Assembly (NCBI GenBank): GCA_016785015.1
Contig: JADHTJ010000019.1
Span: 1-48,055 of the forward strand
Source of the DNA: Anaerolineales bacterium
GTDB taxonomy: Bacteria; Chloroflexota; Anaerolineae; Anaerolineales; UBA11858
Length of the DNA stretch: 48,055 nucleotides
Direction of reading: 5' to 3'
The notes under the pieces are model-generated. The model saw nothing but the letters and a program-made list of their open reading frames with translations. It was not told the DNA's origin and did not search any database. Position numbers and translations under genes: made by a program. Below, in pieces: positions 8,306 through 15,029 of this stretch; the stretch's first letter is position 1; every line of letters begins with the position of its first letter.

Positions 8306-8464
8306 TGTCATTCCGAACGGAGAGAGGAATCCCTGATAATCTCCTTGAATTATTTCCTGCGCAGGCTCTTGAATCGTTTGCTCTCAGAGATTCCCTTCGA
8401 CCTGCTCAGGGCAGGCTTCACTTCACCTGGCTAAAATGCAAGCCAGGCTCCGTTCAGAATGACA
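8306..8464. repeat. Dispersed inverted-repeat element, copy 2 (159 bp)
   Basis: Terminal repeats TGTCATTCCGAAC (8306-8318) and GTTCAGAATGACA (8452-8464) match with one mismatch. The interior again has GGAATCCCTGA and GATTCCCTTCGAC then CTCAGGGCAGG. It is the most diverged of the three copies and has an extra inner inverted pair (ACCTGGCT / AGCCAGGCT). Confidence 0.8.
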
Positions 8465-8546
8465 ATATCCTGAGTGTTCAAAGTCCTTTTGACAAGCACA
8501 TATTAACTGATATTACGCAAAAGTGGACTATTGAGAGTTCAAACCT

Positions 8547-8629
8547 GCCCTCACCCTCCGCCCTCTCCCGAGGGGAGAGGGGACTTTGTCCCTTCTCCCC
8601 TCGGGAGAAGGTTAGGATGAGGGAGAACG
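8547..8629. repeat. Palindromic repeat with CTCTCCCGAGGGGAGAG core
   Basis: CCCTCACCC at the left and GGATGAGGG at the right flank two facing arms, CCCTCTCCCGAGGGGAGAGG and CCTTCTCCCCTCGGGAGAAGG. The result is a long stem-loop. This type of element is widespread in environmental bacterial genomes. It lies inside the pair of ~19-bp inverted repeats at 8501 and 8668. Confidence 0.7.
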
Positions 8630-8664
8630 GAGGCTTCTTTTGTTTTACTGCGTAACATGAGTTA

Positions 8665-9735
8665 TTAAAATACTTCGATATGATCGCCTTCGACCACTTC
8701 GCCAATCACCCACAAGGGCTGGTCAATTTCTTTGGCGCGCTCCTGCATTGCATTGACTAAGCCTGGCGGAACTGATAATAATAGCCCTCCACTGGTCTGG
8801 GGATCGAAGAGCAGCATCTCTTCATACTCTTCGAACGATCGTTTGAAATCTATGTGAGATTGGTAAAAGAGCCGATTATCCGAAGCACCGCCAGGGAAGA
8901 TATATTGCTCTGCATAATGCTTTGCGTTATTGGTAAATGGAATCTTTTCCCATTCTAATCGTAACCCAACATTGGATGCCGATGCCAACTCCCAAGCGTG
9001 ACCCAGCAAACTGAAACCGGTGACGTCTGTTGCCCCTCGTACGCCAAATTCATTTGCCAAAATAGCAGCACCTTTATTAAGTCGGGACATCCAATCGATG
9101 ACTTCGTGCATGTCTTCAAGGGATGCTTTAGACTGCTTAATTGCAGTCGATATTGTGCCAAAGCCCAAGGGTTTGCTGAGTACCAGAACGTCTCCGGGAC
9201 GCGCGCCACTTTTGGTCATGAGCTTATCAGGATGCACAAATCCCAAGGCAATCAGACCGTATTTGGGTTCCTTATCTTGAACCGTATGTCCACCAGCCAC
9301 AACTGCGCCGGCTTCCTTTGCTTTTTCAGCGCCACCGCGCAGGATTTCGCTCAAGAACTCGGCAGGCAAATCGGGTGGGAAAGCGGCGATGTTTAACGCC
9401 AGGAAAGGCTCCGCGCCCATGGCGTAAATATCTGAGAGACTGTTGGCAGCGGCGATGGCGCCATATTCATAGGGTGTATCCACCACTGGAGTGAAGAAAT
9501 CGGTTGTGACAACCAGGGAGCGCTCATCATCGATGCGCCAAACTGCCGCGTCGTCAGGATCATCCATTCCAACCAATAGATCTGGGTAATCGCCATTATC
9601 GAAAATGTTCTTAATGGGGCGCAGAACCTGCGCCAGCGTGTCCGCATTAAGCTTGGACGCTCAACCAGAACAAGTCGATAGTGTTGTCAGTCGGATTTTT
9701 TGCTCAGAGGGAGTGGCAGCGTTTTGACTACTCAT
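8665..9735 (-). CDS. selD: Selenide, water dikinase containing selenocysteine (in-frame UGA)
   Basis: Read through the TGA at 9661-9663, the gene encodes 356 aa from the ATG at 9733-9735. The N-terminus becomes LSTCSGU-ASKLNADTLAQVL, where Sec25 takes the place of the active-site Cys of SelD (Cys17 in E. coli). This restores a full-length enzyme: TDFFTPVVD, NSLSDIYAMGA, AGGHTVQD, GATDVTGFSLLGH and DPQTSGGLLL follow. SelD makes selenophosphate from selenide and ATP for Sec-tRNA synthesis, so a UGA here fits a selenium-using cell. A short stem-loop candidate for a bacterial SECIS directly follows the UGA. No strong ribosome-binding site is visible. Standard gene calling would start it at the TTG at 9574-9576 and lose the catalytic residue. 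Confidence 0.92.
9636..9663 (-). promoter_or_regulatory. UGA(Sec) codon and candidate bSECIS of selD
   Basis: The TGA occupies 9661-9663. Immediately 3' on the minus strand, GCGTCC can pair with GGACACGC (two-base bulge) around an 11-nt loop AAGCTTAATGC. Bacterial SECIS elements sit directly downstream of the UGA inside the coding region, as here. The fold is judged by eye. Confidence 0.6.
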
Positions 9736-9755
9736 CGGTGAAAAGTATTTAAAGA

Positions 9756-9796
9756 GGCAAGTTTGCAAGTTTAGGAATCAAACCTGCAAACTTGCC
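9756..9796 (-). terminator. Strong hairpin after the SPFH gene, before selD
   Basis: GGCAAGTTTGCAAGTTT (9756-9772) and AAACCTGCAAACTTGCC (9780-9796) pair at 16 of 17 positions. On the minus strand the stem is followed by TCTTTAAATACTTTTC. It would end or attenuate the SPFH transcript ahead of selD, 20 bases before the selD start. Confidence 0.6.
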
Positions 9797-9822
9797 AGAA
9801 TGGAACCTGCAAAATTGAATTA

Positions 9823-10929
9823 CTAGGGCACTAGTGAACTGCCAGGCGAGGAATTTTCCAATTCAGGTATTGGGAAAAGGAAAGTGTTGTCGCTGGGCAG
9901 CAGCATCACATCAATGAGGGGGGTCAGCTCTTCGATATAGCGATACTTGAGCAAGTCGGGGTTGTCTTCCAAGACCTCAGCAATTAAAGCCAGTGCCTCG
10001 GCTTCAGCTGTTGCCTCGAGCACACGCGCCTCGGCCTGCGCATTGGCATCGATCACTCTGGCTTCTGCATCCGCGTTGGCCTGGATCACGATGGCCAGTG
10101 CTTCACCTTCGGATTCAATCACCGCCGCGTCAGCCACACCTTCGGCGGTCTGGCGGGCCTGTTCGGCCTCTTGCTCTCTCTGCTGCACGACGAAGGCAGC
10201 CTGCTGAGCGAGCTGCTCGGCGATCTGCTTTTGCTCCACAGAGGCAGCATATTCTGGCGAGAAAGTGATATTACGCAGCACAAAATCGGCCAATAACAAG
10301 CCGTTGTCTGCCAAAACTTCGGTCATAGCTACTTCCATTTGCTCGGCCATCTCAAGCCGTTTGGTGCTGTATACCTGATCTACGCGGAACTGAGATACTG
10401 AGTCACGGATCACGCCGCGTGACAGCGGTCTTACCAGGTCATCGGTGTAGCGTTTCTGCCAGGTGATGTGCAGGTCGACAACCTTCTCTGGGTCAATCGC
10501 AAAGATCACCGAGGCGTCAATCAAGATCTCCTGTCCATCGGATGTGCGCGCAGACACCGAGTCATCTCCGACAATTTGCCCTTCCGAAGATGCGATGGAC
10601 ATTGTGTAAGTTAGTTTGGATATGTTGTAAATTACAACCGACTCTGCATAAGGGATCACCCAGCGCAAACCGGGTTGTAATGCATCTTCACGGTAACCTC
10701 CTGATTCAATCGCCGAAACAACTACACCGCGTTCTTCAGGTTGAATAAAAACTAAACCTGCACTGACGGTGTTTAAAATCAAAGCGAACAACAAGGCAAT
10801 TAGCAGGCCACTGACCATTCCTTTAACGGGTCTTTGTTGGGATGCACGTAGTACTGTAAAAACCAGCAATCCCACTACTACCAGCCAAGATAGGCCGGCA
10901 ACTGCAGAAACAACAACAGTGATATTCAT
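9823..10929 (-). CDS. SPFH/prohibitin-family membrane protein
   Basis: 368 aa from the ATG at 10927-10929, chosen because AAAGGAGA precedes it; a longer frame upstream has no such signal. Two N-terminal transmembrane segments (about residues 5-28 and 40-60) are followed by the SPFH/band-7 domain: GVVVSAIESGGYREDALQPG, WVIPYAESVVIYNI, SARTSDGQEILIDASVIF and DFVLRNITFS. An Ala/Glu/Gln-rich coiled coil (about 240-330) follows. Such proteins form membrane-associated oligomers or microdomains. It is upstream of selD on the same strand and divergent from the PyrK-like gene. Confidence 0.88.
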   Translation of the reverse strand: MNITVVVSAVAGLSWLVVVGLLVFTVLRASQQRPVKGMVSGLLIALLFALILNTVSAGLVFIQPEERGVVVSAIESGGYREDALQPGLRWVIPYAESVVIYNISKLTYTMSIASSEGQIVGDDSVSARTSDGQEILIDASVIFAIDPEKVVDLHITWQKRYTDDLVRPLSRGVIRDSVSQFRVDQVYSTKRLEMAEQMEVAMTEVLADNGLLLADFVLRNITFSPEYAASVEQKQIAEQLAQQAAFVVQQREQEAEQARQTAEGVADAAVIESEGEALAIVIQANADAEARVIDANAQAEARVLEATAEAEALALIAEVLEDNPDLLKYRYIEELTPLIDVMLLPSDNTFLFPIPELENSSPGSSLVP

Positions 10930-11119
10930 CTTTTTCTCCTTTGAATCATCTACTCTTAAACCCAAACATGATACCATGCCTTGGATTTGTTGACATAATT
11001 GATGTATTTTACGCTAAATTGTTCTCCAATAGCCCTATATTATCCTGGGTATGGATCATTGTTAATAAATTATCTACATAAAGGTTGCCGGGTGCCAGCT
11101 TATACAATACACTTATGCT

Positions 11120-11818
11120 ATGCAGATTGCTGAAGGAAGAATCACTGAAATCATTTCTGGGTTTAACGATAAGTTTGCTCTTAGGATTGACTGTTCTCTC
11201 GAGATGATTCCTGCTCCTGGGGAGTATCTCCTGGCCTATGAGATTGGAGATGCGGCCGCCATTGCGGACTCCGTTTTGGCTGTTCCTCTTTTTCAAGTTT
11301 GGGATTCATCCTCTGCAGCGCTGCAACCTTCTTATCCAATACCCTCTTCATGGAAGCCGGGTTCAACCCTAATTCTGCGCGGACCACTGGGCCATGGATT
11401 TAAAATTCCTGGCGATATTCGTCATTTAGCCCTGGCAACATTGGGCCAAGATATCTCTCGCCTGCTTCCATTGCTAAATCAATTCCCGAACACAGATATT
11501 GCCCTATTTTCGAATGCGATGTTGCCTGATCTGCCTCTTGTTGTCGAAGCGCACCCCCTCAGCGCCTTACCAGATTCTTTGATTTGGGCAGATATTTTGG
11601 TTATGGATTTGCCGATGAAGGATTTACCTAAATTACGCCAGATATTGAGCCTCGAGCACCAGGAATCTATTCCCTGTCTTGCTCAAGCCTTAATCCTGAC
11701 ACCGATGCCTTGTGGCTCTATAGCCGAATGCGGCGTTTGCGCCGTGCCGGCACGAAAGGGGTATAAACTGGCTTGCAAAGATGGCCCTGTGTTTGATTTG
11801 AATAAACTAAAGTGGTGA
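11120..11818 (+). CDS. PyrK-like iron-sulfur protein with degenerate flavin/NAD sites
   Basis: 232 aa. The C-terminus matches the Fe-S domain of dihydroorotate dehydrogenase electron-transfer subunit: Cys198, Cys204, Cys207 and Cys219 in MPCGSIAECGVCAVP and LACKDGPVFD. The N-terminal ferredoxin-reductase-like part is divergent: the RPFS-type flavin-binding motif is replaced by VPLFQV and no clear glycine-rich NAD motif is present. It may pair with the PyrD-like protein at 12800, with the LmbE gene between them. A TACAAT hexamer at 11103-11108 lies 11 bases before the ATG; no Shine-Dalgarno is visible. Electron-transfer role is inference. Confidence 0.75.
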   Translation: MQIAEGRITEIISGFNDKFALRIDCSLEMIPAPGEYLLAYEIGDAAAIADSVLAVPLFQVWDSSSAALQPSYPIPSSWKPGSTLILRGPLGHGFKIPGDIRHLALATLGQDISRLLPLLNQFPNTDIALFSNAMLPDLPLVVEAHPLSALPDSLIWADILVMDLPMKDLPKLRQILSLEHQESIPCLAQALILTPMPCGSIAECGVCAVPARKGYKLACKDGPVFDLNKLKW

Positions 11819-11864
11819 ACTTTTTTGTACACGGATTTACAGGATAAACACGGATGACTCCACT

Positions 11865-11918
11865 GAAAAAACTACCAGACGAGGGCTTCCGGCGGGAAAC
11901 TCGCTTGGTGGCTTTTTG
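11865..11918 (+). terminator. Possible hairpin after the PyrK-like gene
   Basis: ACCAGACGAG and CTCGCTTGGT pair at 8 of 10 positions and are followed by GGCTTTTTGC. The flanks carry short CACGGAT motifs (11827, 11843) and CGATCCGTG near 11955, which look like remnants of a dispersed repeat. Confidence 0.35.
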
Positions 11919-11986
11919 CAGTAGAGTCACGGATCAAATATAAAAAATCTCTTCGATCCGTGTTCATCCGTATTCGATGGAAAATT

Positions 11987-12745
11987 ATGAATATCCTTGT
12001 ATTGATTGCACACCCAGACGACGAAACTATCTTGACTGGCGGCGCGGCCGCCCTGCTGGCGCGTGCTGGAGCCGACGTACATTATTTGTGTGCCACGCGC
12101 GGAGAAGGCGGCGAAGTAGGCGAACCAGCCCTATGTACCCAAGGAGAATTAGGCCAAGTGCGCGAGAAAGAAATGCGCTGTGCCGTGCAGGCTTTGGGAG
12201 GTAAAAGCACCTCGTTTTTAGAATATATCGACCCCATGATTGGGGAGAACGATGCCCTTTACCCTTACACCAATGATTTGGACGAATTGACCAGACGCGT
12301 GATCGAACACATTGGACAAATCGGCCCTAATGCCATTATTACCCACGGTTCCAGTGGCGAATATGGTCATCCCGCGCATGTGCTAACGCATCGGGCTGCG
12401 GTTGGGGCTGTGGAGAATCACGGGGATGCGGCGCCGATGCTCTATACTTTCAACGCTAACTTCTTAGGCCACCCGCGAGCACGACATCTCAACGCTGATG
12501 ACCCCGCTCATATTGTGCTCGATATTACCCCCGCCTTTGAGCAAAAAATAAATGCGGCCCTGTGCCATCGCAGCCAGAGTGCGCTCTTTGTGCGGCGCTC
12601 ATCGATCCGTGCGGGTAGACCGATGACAATTCCTGAAGTTCTAGTCAAAGTCGAGGGCTTGCACCGGCGTTATCCACAAGTCAATGGTCAGCCGGATGAT
12701 GAAATAATAGAATTGCTGAAACCCTGGATGAAGAAAAACGTTTAA
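11987..12745 (+). CDS. LmbE/PIG-L family zinc-dependent deacetylase
   Basis: 252 aa from ATG 11987; a GTG 27 bases upstream is possible but the family starts right before ILVLIAHPDDE. The HPDDE motif (about residues 9-13) supplies zinc ligands and the catalytic Asp; THGSSGEYGHPAHVLTH supplies the third ligand. LCATRGEGGEVG is the usual second conserved block. Members deacetylate N-acetylglucosaminyl compounds such as lipid precursors or low-molecular-weight thiol precursors. The substrate here is unknown. Confidence 0.88.
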   Translation: MNILVLIAHPDDETILTGGAAALLARAGADVHYLCATRGEGGEVGEPALCTQGELGQVREKEMRCAVQALGGKSTSFLEYIDPMIGENDALYPYTNDLDELTRRVIEHIGQIGPNAIITHGSSGEYGHPAHVLTHRAAVGAVENHGDAAPMLYTFNANFLGHPRARHLNADDPAHIVLDITPAFEQKINAALCHRSQSALFVRRSSIRAGRPMTIPEVLVKVEGLHRRYPQVNGQPDDEIIELLKPWMKKNV

Positions 12746-12799
12746 CGTGCAACGTTTAACGTTCTAACGTGAAACGAGCAACCTGAAACGAAATTGATC

Positions 12800-13567
12800 A
12801 TGCCAAAGAGTGAATTGTATTTTGACAAACCATTGATGAATGCTGCTGGAACCTTGGGTTTCGCGCCCGATCCCAAAGGCCCTGTAGATATTGCAGAGTT
12901 TGGTGCGTTTGTCACTCATCCCATTAGTCGCAAGCCCCGCAAGCCAGCACGTGGTACGCGCTTTGTGTCTTATCCAGGCGGATTCTTACTGCACACAGGT
13001 TTGCCGAATCCAGGTTTATCTGGTGCGATCCGGCGGTACGCAGAGCGTTGGGTGCGTTCGCCGATCCCCGTGATCTTACACTTGCTGGCCCAAGCGCCAG
13101 ATGAATTAGCCGGTATGGTCGAACGTGTAGAATTGGTCGAGGGGATCATGGGGCTTGAAGTCGGCTTGCCCCCCGATGCCGCGCCTAATCTTGTATATCA
13201 GATGGCTCAGGCGACTTTTGGCGAACTGCCGGTGATCTTGCGCGTGAATTTGGATATCAGTGCTGACATCGTTCAGGCAATTATCGAAGCTGGGGTGAAT
13301 TCCATCAGCCTGGGAGCACCGCGGGGTACTCTTTTGGATGATAATGGTGTTCCTGTGTCTGGAAGGCTCTACGGCCCAGGAGTTTATCCCCTGGCGCTCA
13401 AAGCCCTGGAAAAGTTTTCGGGGTTAGGGCTATCTGTAATTGGAGGTGGGGGGGTGTACCACACCTCGGAGGTTGATGATATGCTAAAAGCGGGTGCCAG
13501 CGCTGTGCAAGTCGGAGCCGCCCTGTGGGCAGGTGGAATTTTCCCAAACACCGAATCTGCCGAGTAG
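12800..13567 (+). CDS. Dihydroorotate dehydrogenase-like (PyrD-like) flavoprotein, divergent
   Basis: 255 aa from ATG 12800; a TTG two codons upstream is in frame. It follows class 1 PyrD: LMNAAGTLGF, an RKPARGTRFVSYPGGFLLHTGLPNPG block, and C-terminal flavin-phosphate-binding segments VIGGGGVYHTSEVDDML and AGASAVQVGAALWAGG. The segment that normally holds NxSCPN and the catalytic Cys/Ser reads GLEVGLPPDAAPN, and the Lys/Asn substrate residues are not obvious. Orotate formation is therefore doubtful. It sits 54 bases after the LmbE gene in a stretch of short repeats built on AACGTTTAACGTT and GTGAAACG. Confidence 0.75.
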   Translation: MPKSELYFDKPLMNAAGTLGFAPDPKGPVDIAEFGAFVTHPISRKPRKPARGTRFVSYPGGFLLHTGLPNPGLSGAIRRYAERWVRSPIPVILHLLAQAPDELAGMVERVELVEGIMGLEVGLPPDAAPNLVYQMAQATFGELPVILRVNLDISADIVQAIIEAGVNSISLGAPRGTLLDDNGVPVSGRLYGPGVYPLALKALEKFSGLGLSVIGGGGVYHTSEVDDMLKAGASAVQVGAALWAGGIFPNTESAE

Positions 13568-13721
13568 TCATCTATCCTAAAATACCAAGTCTCATTAAAA
13601 CAAATCTATCGGTTCTTTGGGAATTGCAGTGAGAGATTTCACATTTGGGGGTGGGGGACACTTTCAACGGCGATTTCTAGAGACTCGGCACTTTTGCCCA
13701 AAAGAATTCTGCTAGTTTGAG

Positions 13722-13727
13722 TATAAT
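13722..13727 (+). promoter_or_regulatory. -10 box ahead of the second SPFH gene
   Basis: TATAAT in TTTGAGTATAATTTATG. TTGCCC at 13694-13699 would be a -35 with a long 22-base spacer. The putative leader to the ATG at 13836 is about 100 nt. Confidence 0.4.
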
Positions 13728-13835
13728 TTATGTCGCTTTTTCAGCTGTATCTAAGTCTTGAATCGGTAAATACCGCAGTAGATGTAAGGCTTCGATGACA
13801 TTGTAGCCCAAAGTGTTTTGGAGGAGTTACGGATT

Positions 13836-14816
13836 ATGGATATCACAATTGGAATTCTCATCGCTGCCATTGTTATGGTTTTTGTATTATTAGCCTTATT
13901 CGAATATCGGATTCGTCGACCAGATGTATGGCTGCTATATGAGTCCAGAGGTCAGATCAGGATTCGGAAAGGCCTATTTTACCCACGCCATTTCAGTCTT
14001 CCACTCGAACGCACTACGTACCCGATACGGCTGTCCATTGATGCGACCGCTGTGGGAAATCTAGAAGTGCGGCTAAAACTGGTTGGATCGGTTGCGCCTT
14101 CCCTTGAGCATATACATTCGCTGATTCGCATCGGAGGTTGGAAAACCGAGGCCGTCGAGAAAGTTGCTGATGAAGTACAGGTTCTACTTCAAGGATTGGT
14201 AAAAGAGTATGTAGAACAATTTGAGATTCACGCGCTTTCATCAACAGATATTCTTAGTTACTTGAATGAACGCTCAACGCTTATCCAAGATAAATTTGGT
14301 GTGGAGCTTATTTCCCTGGCTGTTCAATCGTTGGAACCAACGGACCCGGAGATTGGTGAGGCGCTTCGTCAGCAGGAACAGGCGCGTTTGCTTGAGCAAA
14401 CGGAGCGGCTGAACCATCAGGCGCGTTCTGCAGCCGCGCAGGCGAAATTCCAGGCTGATGAAGAAATTTCGCAGATGGAACACGATCTTAAATTGAAAAA
14501 TGCAGAGTTGAAGATGACCTTGCTCGAACAGGAGTCAGCGCTCACATACCAAAGTCTCGATGATGAATTGAAGCGTAACCGTATGCGTCTTGCCTTCGAA
14601 AAGGAAGAGCTTGAAGTTCTCAAGAACAGCCCCGAATTGTTGATGCTGACACCGCAAGCTGCCCGTTTGGCGGAAGCCAGCCAGAATTTGAAAAATGCTC
14701 GGACTATAGTCTCTTTTAACCCACAAGAACTTGCTCAAGGCTCAGAACTTCTGGGAGTTTTCCAAAGCCTGATGCAAAGAGCCTTAGAAGAGAAAAAAGA
14801 ATCAACGGAAGAATAA
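13836..14816 (+). CDS. SPFH/flotillin-like membrane protein
   Basis: 326 aa from the ATG at 13836, with GGAGGAG at 13820-13826. One N-terminal transmembrane helix (about residues 4-23) is followed by an SPFH-like beta-rich domain (RPDVWLLYESRGQIRIRKG, then TYPIRLSIDATAVGNLEVRLKLVG), a helical segment (EAVEKVADEVQVLLQGLVKEY) and a Glu/Gln-rich coiled coil (about 180-280). It ends in an acidic tail. The very large PLP/PEPC-like gene lies 213 bases downstream on the same strand, so this protein could anchor or organise it at the membrane; that link is inferred from position only. Confidence 0.75.
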   Translation: MDITIGILIAAIVMVFVLLALFEYRIRRPDVWLLYESRGQIRIRKGLFYPRHFSLPLERTTYPIRLSIDATAVGNLEVRLKLVGSVAPSLEHIHSLIRIGGWKTEAVEKVADEVQVLLQGLVKEYVEQFEIHALSSTDILSYLNERSTLIQDKFGVELISLAVQSLEPTDPEIGEALRQQEQARLLEQTERLNHQARSAAAQAKFQADEEISQMEHDLKLKNAELKMTLLEQESALTYQSLDDELKRNRMRLAFEKEELEVLKNSPELLMLTPQAARLAEASQNLKNARTIVSFNPQELAQGSELLGVFQSLMQRALEEKKESTEE

Positions 14817-14818
14817 GC

Positions 14819-14926
14819 GCGTAGCGGTTTGTGCTTTGAAATAAAATGAGGAAAATTTACCGCTACGCCTGAGCAGATTTCGGTTTGAGCTTGCGTTTTA
14901 TTTCAAAAACCTTTCCGAAATCTGCT
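14819..14926 (+). promoter_or_regulatory. Two perfect hairpins with mutually complementary loops
   Basis: Hairpin 1: GCGTAGCGGT (14819-14828) with ACCGCTACGC (14859-14868). Hairpin 2: AGCAGATTTCGG (14872-14883) with CCGAAATCTGCT (14915-14926). Loop 1 holds TTTGAAATAAAA (14835-14846) and loop 2 holds its exact reverse complement TTTTATTTCAAA (14896-14907). RNA could therefore form a 12-bp loop-loop (kissing) interaction or an alternative long-range pairing. It lies between the SPFH stop (14816) and the giant gene start (15030). Neither stem is followed by a strong U-tract. Confidence 0.7.
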
Positions 14927-15029
14927 TACTTCGGATAATGGTACTTTATTTGTGTGGAGGAATTTCGATATCGGTGTACATAGAAGGTTCCAGCAACCTG
15001 TTCCATAACGACATGCGAAGCAAATTTAG

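Larger units (their letters stand above)
8257..8668. mobile_element. Nested MITE-like region between selD and the epimerase-like gene
   Basis: Three related ends are present. TTAATAACTGATGTTATG occurs near 8257-8274, TATTAACTGATATTACGCA at 8501-8519 and, inverted, TGCGTAACATGAGTTATTAA at 8649-8668. The last two match at 16 of 19 positions. The inverted-repeat copy at 8306-8464 lies between the first two ends. The right end contains the TAA stop of selD (8665-8667). No transposase is encoded. A related ~20-bp pair frames 26701-26786. Confidence 0.6.

Noticed and set aside
8305..8655. 116-codon frame across the selD downstream region
   Set aside because: It consists wholly of the dispersed repeat and palindrome sequences; the codons reflect repeat composition.
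9574..9735. TGA in the selD N-terminus as a frameshift or pseudogene
   Set aside because: The frame is intact on both sides, the stop falls exactly at the active-site Cys position and other SelD proteins carry Sec there.
11009..11296. 95-codon minus-strand frame over the start of the PyrK-like gene
   Set aside because: No motifs, and it overlaps the better supported plus-strand gene.
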